A DNA stretch of 64,000 nucleotides, taken from contig JBMNQS010000001.1 in the NCBI GenBank assembly GCA_050944255.1, forward strand, positions 5,273-69,272, in the 5' to 3' direction. Position 1 is the first letter of the stretch. Each line of letters opens with the position of its first letter. Position numbers and translations under genes: made by a program. Positions 20,407-29,200 of this stretch are shown here, one piece after another. Source of the DNA: JBMNQS01 sp050944255. GTDB lineage: Bacteria; Bacillota; Clostridia; Christensenellales; Maliibacteriaceae. The notes beneath the pieces are model-generated. The model saw nothing but the letters and a program-made list of their open reading frames with translations. It was not told the origin of the DNA and made no database searches.

Positions 20407-21525
20407 TTATACGGCGCCGGGAGCAGGATTGTACAGCTTCAAAGACGAAACGGTTACGTTACATTTTAATGCATCCAGCGACTTTTGTAAAGTCTGGACA
20501 ATCACCGGCACAATCACGGCCTCGGTTTCAAAGTGCCCGGCAATAAGCACCGGGATGCCGGCGCTCTGCGCTCCAAGCAGTTCATGATGCTTGGCCTCGC
20601 CGGTCAGATAGGCGTCCGCGCCCATTTCCTTGGCCAGCGCGGCGTACTCCCCTGCCGAGCCGCCGCAAAGGGCCATGCGGGTGATCCGCGTATCGGGATC
20701 GCCGGAAAAGCGCACGCTTGGAGCATTCAATTTTTCTTTGATGTCAAGGGCCACCTGGCGCAGCGTTTTTTCCTTCTCCAGCACGGCGATCCGGCCAAGG
20801 CCCCACTTTTCCGCGCGGTCCGCTTCCAATCTGAAAACGTCATAGGCCACTTCCTCATAGGGATGCGCCTCCTTCATGGCCCGAACCACGCATTCAAGCG
20901 CGGCCTCGGACACCACGCTCTCCAGGCGGACTTCCTCCACGCGGGATATCTCGTGCTGCCGGCCGATAAACGGGTCGGTGCCCTCAAGCGGCATGAAGCT
21001 GCCGGCGCCCTCTACGGAAAAACCGCAGTGGCTGTACCGGCCGATATGCCCCGCGCCGTTTTCAAACAGCGCGTTTTCCACCGCGCGGACATGATCCTTG
21101 GGCGTGTACACCACCAGCTTATACAGCCTTCCTCGCCCGGCTGACAGCGGGCCTTCCGCCCTCCAGCACAAAACGTCGCACAGCGCGTCGTTCACGCCGC
21201 AGACGCACTTGTCCAGATTGGTGTGCGCCGCGTACAGGCTGATGCCGTGCCTGGCGCAGAAAAGCGCCGCGCGGGCGTCGTCGTCCTCATCGATAAAGCG
21301 TTTGCGTCCCCCGCCGAAAAACAGCGGGTGATGCGCGATGATCATGTCCGCGCCGCTTTCAAGCGCCTGGCGGCAGGCCTGCATCGTGGCGTCCAGCGTC
21401 ACGGCAATCTTCGTCACCGCAGCGCCCTGCCAGCCCACCATGAGGCCGGAGTTGTCAAAATCCTCCGCCATGGACAGGGGCGCCCACGCCTGCATGATAT
21501 CCATGATATCCTTTACCGTAGCCAT
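20407..21525 (-). CDS. Nif3-like dinuclear metal centre protein (YqfO type)
   Basis: A 372-residue member of the NIF3/GTP cyclohydrolase I type 2 family. The N-terminal half has EDFDNSGLMVG and MIIAHHPLFFGG (metal-binding His pair), plus AHTNLDK; the C-terminal half has GEAKHHE and GHFETE (remaining ligands). The middle 110 residues form the PII/CutA-like insert seen in YqfO (RLYKLVVYTPKDH...AHPYEEVAYDVF). Its biochemical role is still unsettled in the family. It overlaps trmK by 13 bases; its ribosome site GGAGGATGT lies inside trmK, indicating translational coupling. Confidence 0.93.
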   Translation of the reverse strand: MATVKDIMDIMQAWAPLSMAEDFDNSGLMVGWQGAAVTKIAVTLDATMQACRQALESGADMIIAHHPLFFGGGRKRFIDEDDDARAALFCARHGISLYAAHTNLDKCVCGVNDALCDVLCWRAEGPLSAGRGRLYKLVVYTPKDHVRAVENALFENGAGHIGRYSHCGFSVEGAGSFMPLEGTDPFIGRQHEISRVEEVRLESVVSEAALECVVRAMKEAHPYEEVAYDVFRLEADRAEKWGLGRIAVLEKEKTLRQVALDIKEKLNAPSVRFSGDPDTRITRMALCGGSAGEYAALAKEMGADAYLTGEAKHHELLGAQSAGIPVLIAGHFETEAVIVPVIVQTLQKSLDALKCNVTVSSLKLYNPAPGAV

Positions 21526-22208
21526 TTAATTACATCCTCCAGCGCGGCTATTTCCCGCATCAGCTCCCGCCGCCGACGCCGCGCCTTGTCGCTCGGCGCG
21601 CCCTCGAGCTTTTCAAGCGCCTTTTTTCTCTGGGCAAGATGCTTTTGCGCCAGCGCTTTTGCCAGCGGGCCCTTTTTGCGGACATTGTGCCAGCCGATCA
21701 GGTCGTACGCCCCTCCGGGGGAAGCGTCCTGCCCGCTGACCACCCGCATCACCGCGTATATGCGGCCCTTCTCGCGAACCAGGGTTTCGTCCTGGATTTC
21801 CCAGAGGTTTTCGCGCAGGTATTTCCGCAGCGTCCCAGCGTCGCTCATGGGCTGCAGCACCAGAGCGTGCATGGCGCGCGCCGCGCTTTCGCCCCTTTGT
21901 ATGATGCCGGCGATGATCAGGCCGCCCATTCCGGCGATGACACAGGACTGGGCCTCTCCCTCTCGTACCACCTCGAAGCCGTCGCCAAGGCGCGTCTGGA
22001 CTCCGTCCTGCAAACCGAGCCTCTCCACGCGCCGCCTGGCCTTATCCAGGGATTTCTCGCTGATATCGCTGGCGATAACTTTTCGTCCGCTCTTACTGAG
22101 CGCCACGTCCAGATGCCCGTGGTCGCACCCGATATCCAGCACCGTACCTGCCGGCGGCACCATCTCAAGCACGGCTTCAAGCCGCCTGCCTATCAAAGAT
22201 TTTATCAT
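21513..22208 (-). CDS. trmK: tRNA (adenine22-N1)-methyltransferase TrmK
   Basis: A 231-residue SAM-dependent methyltransferase that modifies A22 of some tRNAs. Motif I VLDIGCDHGHLD (about residue 24) is the SAM-binding loop; SDISEKSLDKARR follows, then IAGMGGLIIAGII and LVLQPMSDAGTLRKYL, typical of TrmK. A C-terminal coiled coil (Lys/Arg/Glu-rich) completes it. The ATG at 22208 gives the usual N-terminus (IGRRLEAVLEMVP); an upstream start at 22259 has no ribosome site. It lies between rpoD and nif3, the standard Firmicutes arrangement. Confidence 0.94.
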   Translation of the reverse strand: MIKSLIGRRLEAVLEMVPPAGTVLDIGCDHGHLDVALSKSGRKVIASDISEKSLDKARRRVERLGLQDGVQTRLGDGFEVVREGEAQSCVIAGMGGLIIAGIIQRGESAARAMHALVLQPMSDAGTLRKYLRENLWEIQDETLVREKGRIYAVMRVVSGQDASPGGAYDLIGWHNVRKKGPLAKALAQKHLAQRKKALEKLEGAPSDKARRRRRELMREIAALEDVIKWLR

Positions 22209-22310
22209 ATTTCTCTCATTTGCGCGACTTGGAAAAATTTCAAATATTGCGGCATGCAAAAATCAAAATTTCCGGACAACCGTGCGATGGACCCATGCAA
22301 AGCGTATATA

Positions 22311-22361
22311 AAACCGCGGCTTTCCGCCGCGGCCCAAAAAGCGGCTCATGCCGCTTTTTAA
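22311..22361 (-). terminator. Tandem terminators downstream of rpoD
   Basis: Two consecutive hairpins on the minus strand: AAAAAGCGGC/GCCGCTTTTT (22335-22361) and CCGCGGC/GCCGCGG (22311-22332), the second followed by TTTTATATA. They would stop the dnaG-rpoD transcript before trmK is read from the other side. Confidence 0.75.
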
Positions 22362-22373
22362 AGGTTCTGTCCT

Positions 22374-23522
22374 TTAGTCCAGGAAATCCTTCAGCTTCTT
22401 GGACCGGCTGGGATGGCGCAGCTTGCGAAGGGCCTTGGCCTCTATCTGGCGGATGCGTTCACGGGTCACGTTGAACTCGCGGCCCACCTCCTCCAGCGTC
22501 CTGGCGCGCCCGTCGTCCAGCCCGAAACGAAGGCGCAATACCCGCTCCTCGCGGGGCGTCAGGGTGTCCAGCACATCCATCAACTGCTCTTTGAGCAGCA
22601 TGAACGCCGCGGCTTCCGCCGGGGCCTGCGCGTCCTCATCGGGGATGAAGTCACCCAGATGGCTGTCCTCCTCCTCGCCGATGGGCGTCTCCAGGGAAAC
22701 CGGTTCCTGGGCGATCTTGATGATCTCGCGGACCTTCTCCTCGGGCAGTCCCATTTCCTTGGCGATCTCGTCGGGCTGCGGATCGCGGCCGTACTCCTGC
22801 AGCAGCTGGCGCGAGACGCGGATCAGCTTGTTGATGGTCTCCACCATGTGTACCGGTATGCGTATGGTTCTCGCCTGGTCGGCGATGGCCCTTGTGATGG
22901 CCTGCCTGATCCACCAGGTGGCGTACGTGGAGAACTTATAGCCCTTGTGGTAATCAAACTTCTCAACGGCCTTGATCAGGCCCAGATTGCCCTCCTGGAT
23001 CAGGTCCAGGAAAAGCATGCCGCGGCCCACATAGCGCTTGGCAATGCTGACCACCAGGCGCAAATTGGCCTCGGCCAGCTGGCGCTTGGCGTCCGGATCG
23101 CCGGCCTCCATGCGTTTGGCAATTTCAATCTCCTGCTCGGCGGTCAGAAGCGGCACCTTGCCGATCTCCTTGAGGTACATGCGCACATGGTCCTCTACGC
23201 TGATGCCGTCGGGGACACTCAGGTCAATGGCCTGATCCTCCATATTCGCTTCCTCGGCGGCAAGTTCGGCCTCGTCCGGCTCCTCGTCGTCGGCCGCTTC
23301 CTGCAGCACTTCGACGCCCAGGGCCTCCAGAGACTCGTAAATCTTCTCCACCTGTTCAGGCTCCAGCTCCACGCCTTCCAGTGCGTCGATGATCTGCTGA
23401 TACGTCAGCGACCCCTTGGCTTTGCCGGCATCCACCAGCTCTTTTATGCGGGTCACCTTGTCATCGCTCTGGGCGATCACATGCTCTTCCAACTGGACCT
23501 GAATCTGTTGCTGGTCGCTCAT
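22374..23522 (-). CDS. rpoD: RNA polymerase primary sigma factor RpoD (SigA)
   Basis: A 382-residue vegetative sigma factor. Region 1.1 is at the N-terminus ([14 protein letters not shown]), region 1.2 has [21 protein letters not shown], region 2 has [36 protein letters not shown] and [14 protein letters not shown] (-10 recognition), and region 4 ends with [30 protein letters not shown] (-35 recognition). The ATG at 23522 follows an AAAGGAGGGG site and overlaps the dnaG stop by four bases (ATGA). Many promoters in this window match its expected TTGACA/TATAAT specificity. Confidence 0.98.
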   Translation of the reverse strand: MSDQQQIQVQLEEHVIAQSDDKVTRIKELVDAGKAKGSLTYQQIIDALEGVELEPEQVEKIYESLEALGVEVLQEAADDEEPDEAELAAEEANMEDQAIDLSVPDGISVEDHVRMYLKEIGKVPLLTAEQEIEIAKRMEAGDPDAKRQLAEANLRLVVSIAKRYVGRGMLFLDLIQEGNLGLIKAVEKFDYHKGYKFSTYATWWIRQAITRAIADQARTIRIPVHMVETINKLIRVSRQLLQEYGRDPQPDEIAKEMGLPEEKVREIIKIAQEPVSLETPIGEEEDSHLGDFIPDEDAQAPAEAAAFMLLKEQLMDVLDTLTPREERVLRLRFGLDDGRARTLEEVGREFNVTRERIRQIEAKALRKLRHPSRSKKLKDFLD

Positions 23523-25324
23523 CGTGTCCCCTCCTTTCCGGTTTGTCTCAGCGCGGCGGTTTCTTCCTGTATCTGCTGCATCAGTGCCTGCCGCTGCCGC
23601 TCGGATAGATCCGGGGCACTGAGCCTGTCCTTGAGTTCCTGCACAATTTGTTTGTGGTGCATTTGTCTCATGTATAAAACCCATTCCTCCAATGCTTGCT
23701 CTGTGGGTGAATCCTGCTGCTGATCCTGCGCGATAAAGCCGGTATCCTCCCTGGAAAACCCCTCCAGCGTCAACTGCGTCAGAAGGTCCGCCGCGGCAAG
23801 GTTTCTTTTTTCATCCGCCGCCGCGCGCATCAAGGCGTACGCCCGCTTTGTCAGCGCCTGGGTGAACATGGCGTCCTCCAGCTTTAAAACGCATCGGCTT
23901 CTGGTAGGCTCCCCGGATCGCGCCAGGCCGCCGACGAGCTGCTTTTCAGCGCGGATACGCGGAGAATTACCAAAAACTTCTTCTTTATTATAACGTTTTT
24001 GTGCTCTTTTATACGGTGTCACAACCGCATTTTGCCCGGCATGCCGGGCCACCTGCGCGCCCAGGGATTCCATGGAAAATCCCGTCTGCACCGCCAGTAT
24101 TTTCAGGTAGACTTCCCGCTCCACCGGATCGGGGAGTTTCGCCAAAATTTTCGCGCACGCAATGGCGTACTCGGTTCTGCCCTCCTGCGCCTCAAGATCA
24201 TGCTTCTTCTTCTCCAGCATCATCTCAAACTCGGGCAGCGGCATGGCGCTTTCAATGCGCTCCCTGATGGCCTGCGCGCCTTTTTTGCGGACGAAGTCGT
24301 CCGGGTCCATGCCGCCTTCCAGGCGCAGGACCTTCACGTTCAACCCCTCCGAAGTTAATATCTCCATGCCCCGGAGCGCCGCCTGCTGGCCCGCCATGTC
24401 GTCATCATATGCCAGAGTCACCCGGTCGCAGTACCGGCGGAGCATGCGCGCCTGCTCCCTGGTCATGGCGGTGCCCATGGTGGCCACCGCGCCGATAATG
24501 CCCGCCTGCTCCAGAGAGAGCATGTCCATGTAGCCCTCAACGATAACGATCCGCTTCAAATCGCGGACGTGCTTGAGTCTGTGCAGGCCGTAGAGGGTTC
24601 TGCTCTTATCGAATATGGGGGTTTCCGGCGAGTTGAGATACTTGGGCTCGCCCTCGCCCATCACACGGCCGCCGAAGGCCACCACGTCCCCCTGCGCGGA
24701 AAAGATGGGAAACATCAGCCGGTTGCGGAAGCGGTCGTAAATCCTGCCCTTGGAAGAGGACAAGAGGCCCGCATCCATGGCGTCCTTTTCCGACACGCCG
24801 CTTTCCTTTAAATGATCGGCCAGAGCGTGCCAGCTATCCGGGGCGTATCCCAGGCCGAAGCGTTTGACGATGGCCTCGGAAATATCCCGGTTTTTGATGT
24901 AGGCCAGCGCGGCCTGCCCCTCATGGCCGAAGAGCCTGTCGCGAAAGTAGCGCGCGGCGATCCGCATGACGTTTTGAAGCCGCTGGCGCCCCTTGCGCTG
25001 GGCGTTGAGTTTGCCCGCGTCCTGCTGTTTGGGAAGCGGCAGGTTTACCTTTTCGGCAAGGTGCTCCACGGCGGAAACAAAGTCCAGCCGCTCGGTTTCC
25101 ATTACGAAATTGTATACGTTGCCCGACGCTTTGCAGCCGAAACAATAGTACATCTGCTTGTCCGCGTCCACGCTGAAGCTCGGCGTCTTCTCGCTGTGGA
25201 ACGGGCAGCATGCCCAGTATTTCCGGCCCTTTTGCTTCAGCGGCACCACCTGTGAAACGATCTCGACCAAATCACAATGCTGGCGCAAATCCTCCAGGAA
25301 TGCCTGCGGGAAAAAACCTGCCAT
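23519..25324 (-). CDS. dnaG: DNA primase DnaG
   Basis: A 601-residue primase that makes RNA primers for replication. The N-terminal zinc finger shows [11 protein letters not shown] and [10 protein letters not shown] (CHCC ligands, residues 40-65), the Toprim core has [14 protein letters not shown] near residue 265 and [11 protein letters not shown] near residue 310, and the C-terminal helicase-binding region is helical and Gln/Glu-rich. The start is ambiguous: ATG at 25324 or the GTG codon before it, both with a poorly spaced AAAGG. It forms an operon with rpoD, as in other Firmicutes. Confidence 0.97.
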   Translation of the reverse strand: MAGFFPQAFLEDLRQHCDLVEIVSQVVPLKQKGRKYWACCPFHSEKTPSFSVDADKQMYYCFGCKASGNVYNFVMETERLDFVSAVEHLAEKVNLPLPKQQDAGKLNAQRKGRQRLQNVMRIAARYFRDRLFGHEGQAALAYIKNRDISEAIVKRFGLGYAPDSWHALADHLKESGVSEKDAMDAGLLSSSKGRIYDRFRNRLMFPIFSAQGDVVAFGGRVMGEGEPKYLNSPETPIFDKSRTLYGLHRLKHVRDLKRIVIVEGYMDMLSLEQAGIIGAVATMGTAMTREQARMLRRYCDRVTLAYDDDMAGQQAALRGMEILTSEGLNVKVLRLEGGMDPDDFVRKKGAQAIRERIESAMPLPEFEMMLEKKKHDLEAQEGRTEYAIACAKILAKLPDPVEREVYLKILAVQTGFSMESLGAQVARHAGQNAVVTPYKRAQKRYNKEEVFGNSPRIRAEKQLVGGLARSGEPTRSRCVLKLEDAMFTQALTKRAYALMRAAADEKRNLAAADLLTQLTLEGFSREDTGFIAQDQQQDSPTEQALEEWVLYMRQMHHKQIVQELKDRLSAPDLSERQRQALMQQIQEETAALRQTGKEGTR

Positions 25325-25495
25325 CACCTTTGCGCCGCCGTACTCTGGGCGGAAACTCCTTTCGTAAACCTTCTTTTATGTCATCATCCGGCAAATATCG
25401 CAACGCAAAATTTTGCGCGTGCTGGGTATTCGACGAAAGGTGATGCAAACCCTTCTTTTTTCCCTTCCAAATTTTTCAGACATGCTTTTGCACCA

Positions 25496-26500
25496 TCAAT
25501 TATATGGCGTTGGAACAAACTTGCGCGAAAAGCTCAAAAGGGCATAGCGGTCCGTCATTCCGGCCACATAGTCGGTAACCACCTGCTCGTCGCCCCACCG
25601 GGACCGAAGCGGCTGAAACTCCTTTGGCAACTCTGAAATATTGTCCAGGAAATACTCGTATAAATGGCAGACCACATGCCATATGCGGCGCTCCAGATCC
25701 CCGTCGATGCTGCGGTTGTAGACCCGCTCGAACATAAAGTCGCGCAGACGGTCCATGGCGCCGGCCACCGGCTCGCTCATGGATATGATGTCCTTATCGA
25801 AGCTGGCCTGGACGCAGTTGACGATCATCGTCTCAATCCGCTCGCCGTGGGTATGGCCCAGAATCTCGATGCAGTCTGCGGGAAGCTCGTCGAACTTTAA
25901 AAGCCCGCCCCGCAGGGCGTCGTCAATATCGTGATTGATGTAGGCAATCCGATCCGCCAGGCGCACCACCTGCCCCTCCAGCGTGCAGGGCAGCTGCTTG
26001 CCCGTATGGCACCGGATGCCGTCGCGCACCTCATAGGTCAGGTTCAGACCCTTGGCGTCGTTTTCAAGCACCTCCACCACGCGCAGGCTCTGTTCGTTGT
26101 GACGGAACCCGTGAGCGGATACGCTGGCAAGCGCCCGCTCTCCCGAATGCCCAAAAGGCGTATGCCCCAGATCATGGCCCATGGCAATGGCCTCGGTCAG
26201 GTCCTCGTTGAGCCGCAGCGCCCGGGCAATGGTCCTGGCCACCTGCCCCACCTCCAGCGTATGGGTCATCCGCGTACGGAAGTGATCGCCGTCGGGCGTC
26301 AGAAACATCTGCGTCTTGTGCTTCAAGCGCCGGAAGCTCTTGCAGTGGATGATCCTGTCCCTGTCGCGCTGGAACTGCGTACGGATAGCGCAGGGCTCAA
26401 GGGAATGCTCCCGTCCCTTCGTATGGGCGCTCCTGGCCGCCAATTTCGATAAGTTCCGCTCTTCAAGTTCTTCCGTATACTTTCTGAAACGATCGTCCAC
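25496..26500 (-). CDS. Deoxyguanosinetriphosphate triphosphohydrolase-like HD protein
   Basis: A 334-residue dNTPase of the dGTPase/SAMHD1-like HD superfamily, usually annotated dgt-like. The motif order is FRRLKHKTQMF (about residue 57), the first HD-type His in RMTHTLEV, GHDLGHTPFGHSGE (HD and extra His) and RLADRIAYINHDIDDA near residue 182 (distal Asp). The start is taken as a GTG at 26500, nine bases after GAGGGGA; a GTG three codons earlier lies too near that site. It precedes dnaG and rpoD, the order known from many Clostridia. Confidence 0.92.
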   Translation of the reverse strand: MDDRFRKYTEELEERNLSKLAARSAHTKGREHSLEPCAIRTQFQRDRDRIIHCKSFRRLKHKTQMFLTPDGDHFRTRMTHTLEVGQVARTIARALRLNEDLTEAIAMGHDLGHTPFGHSGERALASVSAHGFRHNEQSLRVVEVLENDAKGLNLTYEVRDGIRCHTGKQLPCTLEGQVVRLADRIAYINHDIDDALRGGLLKFDELPADCIEILGHTHGERIETMIVNCVQASFDKDIISMSEPVAGAMDRLRDFMFERVYNRSIDGDLERRIWHVVCHLYEYFLDNISELPKEFQPLRSRWGDEQVVTDYVAGMTDRYALLSFSRKFVPTPYN

Positions 26501-26564
26501 AAGGATCACTCCCCTCGGGCGGACAAAAAAGAAAAAACTCTATTCCTACCTTCCTACCTTATTT

Positions 26565-26570
26565 TATATA
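26565..26570 (-). promoter_or_regulatory. Candidate extended -10 promoter for dgt-dnaG-rpoD
   Basis: The minus strand has TGG-TATATA, an extended -10-like element, about 65 bases upstream of the dGTPase start. No clear -35 is visible. Confidence 0.35.
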
Positions 26571-26607
26571 CCACAGGAAAAAAGAAATCCCTTTATTTCC
26601 GAGCAAT

Positions 26608-26631
26608 AAAAAACCGCAGCAGCGCTGCGGC
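26608..26631 (-). terminator. Rho-independent terminator
   Basis: GCCGCAGCGC-type stem followed by TTTTTTATT on the minus strand. It most likely ends the transcript of the secreted-protein gene at 26868-27452. The stretch between them (26632-26867) contains nothing else recognisable. Confidence 0.75.
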
Positions 26632-26867
26632 GCTTGACTCATTTTAAACTGTAACAGTCCCTGTCCGGCAGTCGTCCTGATGCTGCGCGCAGCATTTAGC
26701 TCGGCTGCACTTTGCCTGAAATAAACATTCAAAGCAGCTTATTCCCGTTCAGCGGAACAGTATTAAAACCAGATCCATCAGGCGGTCAAAGGTTCCTTTT
26801 GACTTTTTAATGCTTGGCGGTGCCATTTTCTGATCAAGTATTAGATAAGCGATCCATGTACGCTATC

Positions 26868-27452
26868 CTATGGCTCAATATCACCGCGATAAGAAAACTC
26901 GGGAGCGTCCGCGAAGCCTGTTTCATTCATCTCCAAGTGCTGCTCGGCGTTTTTTACCACAATGTTTATCGTTCCAATGATATAACCGGACTCAGGCTCC
27001 GCCATGTCCTCATCATCTTGTTGATCCGCATGATGAGCCGGTGCGATCCATGCCGCTTCCGCAGCGGCATTTATGTCCATTATGCCGTTTGTTCCCGTTT
27101 TCTGCTCGTTCTGTTTCATCCAGGGCCGGTACAGATACACATCCATATAGCGCAAATAAGCCATGCCGCCCATATCCAGCATGAGCACTTGCTGCCGTAT
27201 CATTTTATCTGCATCCTTCGACAGAAGGACTCTTTTTGCGCCCTGGTCCAACGCAACATCGTGATACTCACCATACGTATATACTTTGCCGCCAAACTTG
27301 TCCAGCGCTTTGTTCGGCTGCCCGTCCACCCTGGACTCCAGGCCATGATCATAGCCGCCCGGCCGCTTCGGCGCAACATCATCTTCCAACGCAGCGTTGC
27401 AGGTTAAAAACAAAAGTATAACGAACTGTAAGAAACAAACGAGCCTTTTCAT
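26868..27452 (-). CDS. Secreted protein of unknown function
   Basis: A 194-residue protein that was not recognised. A cleavable signal peptide is clear (MKRLVCFLQFVILLFLTCNA), with a Cys near its end that could be a weak lipobox (LTCNA is not canonical). The mature part is acidic, with YTYGEYHDVALDQGAKRVLL, a MLDMGGMAYLRYMDVYLYRP segment suggesting beta-strands, and an HHADQQDDEDMAEPE low-complexity stretch. A strong AGGAGAAAG ribosome site supports expression. It has no operon partner. An extracytoplasmic role is inferred only from the signal peptide. Confidence 0.7.
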   Translation of the reverse strand: MKRLVCFLQFVILLFLTCNAALEDDVAPKRPGGYDHGLESRVDGQPNKALDKFGGKVYTYGEYHDVALDQGAKRVLLSKDADKMIRQQVLMLDMGGMAYLRYMDVYLYRPWMKQNEQKTGTNGIMDINAAAEAAWIAPAHHADQQDDEDMAEPESGYIIGTINIVVKNAEQHLEMNETGFADAPEFSYRGDIEP

Positions 27453-28329
27453 AGTGATCTTTCTCCTAATAAAGGATAAAGGGGAATCAGAACAGAGGAA
27501 AACAACGCTATTTACCTTGCAAACATCACCTCGTATTATTTGGTTTTACTGTGTCTATTAAACGTTAAATAAAATTTTTAAGATATTGGGTTTAAAATGT
27601 CAATGATGCTTTGTTCCCACCTTACTATAATTTGAAAAGCAACAGCAGCAAAAATGCAGTATATAGAGCTGCTTATGAGCCGGAGCGCAAAAACGCATGC
27701 GCTTTCTTTCGTAGATAAGATCCGCCCTGATGTTTCACCGCCTTTTCCATGGTTGAAAAATTGTGCAACTAGCGATGACCATGCTGCGACGAACCCTGTC
27801 AAATTACTTTTAAGTTAAATTTAAAATGGCTCCCGTGGACATTATGCTATGCCGCTTTTCCCAGTAAACTTCAAAGAGAATGTCAGAATATGCCGTTGTG
27901 ATCTCAACACGATAGTACTTAAGCCTCAAGTTTCATATTTCATTTTTGTAACCGTTCGTTTTGTCTTGCGGGCCTTAAATGAACATGCTGATTTTTATTT
28001 GTTAAAGCTGTCAGCACCATTATACTAAACATTTAAAGCGTCATCAAGAAATTTTCTCCCCACTTCAAACTGAAATCATTATAAGGTTATTGTCGACTTT
28101 TATGATCGGATAAAACAACAACATGAAAATCATCATCCCTTTGACTATAAAACAGATACTGAAGGAACAAAACAACGTTTGGGTTAGCATCAACTCCATT
28201 CATTTGACCGGATACATTTTATTGAGATGAGTTCGGTTATTAAGATAAAAATGCATCCTAGTATTTATTTACATCATACTATATCAGGCAAAAACTGGGA
28301 ATACCTTTTTAAAAGTTTTCATAAATTTT
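27453..28329. other. AT-rich intergenic region with possible decayed coding pieces
   Basis: This stretch of nearly 900 bases has no intact gene. Two short minus-strand frames look protein-like: 28203-28087 (38 codons, starts MNGVDANPNVVLFLQYLF) and 27929-27810 (39 codons from a TTG, containing YYRVEITTAYSDILFEVYWE). Neither has a convincing ribosome site. A good minus-strand promoter-like pair lies between them (28019-28047). The base composition is much more AT-rich than the flanking genes. The simplest reading is a decayed insertion or gene remnant. Confidence 0.4.
28019..28047 (-). promoter_or_regulatory. Promoter-like element in the AT-rich gap
   Basis: TTGATG (28042-28047), 17-base spacer and TATAAT (28019-28024) on the minus strand. 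It points toward the secreted-protein gene 570 bases away, so it may drive that gene with a long leader or a small RNA. Confidence 0.45.
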
Positions 28330-28364
28330 CATAAAATAAACCCCCGGCGGGCTGCCGGGGGTTT
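28330..28364 (-). terminator. Rho-independent terminator after the lipoprotein gene
   Basis: A 10-bp AAACCCCCGG/CCGGGGGTTT stem (28338-28347 with 28355-28364) followed on the minus strand by TATTTTATG, 32 bases after the lipoprotein stop codon. Confidence 0.75.
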
Positions 28365-28395
28365 GCAGGTAAGTGGTGTGTCTCCTTTTTAATGG

Positions 28396-29010
28396 TCAGC
28401 TTTCGCCTAAAACCACCTTATACGGACGGCAAACGAAACGCACGGCGTCCGTATCCACCACCTTTTCCCTGAAGTCTCTGATGACATCCAGATTCAGCGT
28501 TTCGAGTTCCACCAAAATGCAATTGTCGTTTTTCAGCGTGCTGAATCCAAACGGTACACCAAGCTGATACCCGTTTTCGCTGATCTGCCTGCTGATGTCG
28601 GAAAGCTCTTCCTGCGTATACTCTCTCTTGCGCCGCACCAGTATGCCGTCCCACCGGGCCATCTCCTTGAGTTCCTCAACGTTCTCCTGGGAATCATCAT
28701 ACACGAGGATCACCAGGCGGCCGTCTATATTGGGGTAGGCGCTGTGGTAATATTCCGGATGGTACAGCGGCTGATAACTCACGTACCGTTCAGCCGCCCA
28801 GGCCAGGTATTTTTCCCGGTAGTTCTCCCAGCCCTCTTCATAGGAAAAGGTCAGCATCAGCCGGTGGAACGCGATGCGCGACAGCTCGTACCGCTGGAAA
28901 TCCGTCATCTCCGGATCGAAGGCCACGTCTTTGGGCGGCTCTTCCGGCGCGCAGGAAGCCGGCAGGAACAACAGAACGCATATACAGGCCAGACACAGCA
29001 TTTTTTTCAT
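28396..29010 (-). CDS. Lipoprotein of unknown function
   Basis: A 204-residue predicted lipoprotein: basic start, hydrophobic core and lipobox LPASC at about residue 20, then a Pro/Glu-rich linker. The mature domain has long amphipathic segments rich in Tyr and Glu (ERYVSYQPLYHPEYYHSAYPNI) and a repeated-looking strand pattern (GRLVILVYDDSQ). No family was recognised. The ribosome site is GAAAGGGTG. It is monocistronic between the AT-rich gap and ppdK. Confidence 0.7.
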   Translation of the reverse strand: MKKMLCLACICVLLFLPASCAPEEPPKDVAFDPEMTDFQRYELSRIAFHRLMLTFSYEEGWENYREKYLAWAAERYVSYQPLYHPEYYHSAYPNIDGRLVILVYDDSQENVEELKEMARWDGILVRRKREYTQEELSDISRQISENGYQLGVPFGFSTLKNDNCILVELETLNLDVIRDFREKVVDTDAVRFVCRPYKVVLGES

Positions 29011-29152
29011 ATCATCACCCTTTCATATGACCGGGATTACCGTTTGCCAGACTGCGGGTATTTCATTTAAATGCGATCCGGCGGCTTCAGTCTTAGTTAT
29101 ATTCATCGTACCACATGGAATAAAAGTAAAACAACCGTTTAGAACATAAGAA

Positions 29153-29177
29153 CACCCCCGGCAAAATGCCGGGGGTG
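29153..29177 (-). terminator. Hairpin downstream of ppdK
   Basis: An 11-bp perfect CACCCCCGGCA stem with a 3-base loop, 24 bases after the ppdK stop. The following T-run is weak (GTTCTTATGTT), so it may be a terminator or a 3'-end stabiliser. Confidence 0.6.
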
Positions 29178-29200
29178 TGGATTATTTGGGGAAAGTCAGT

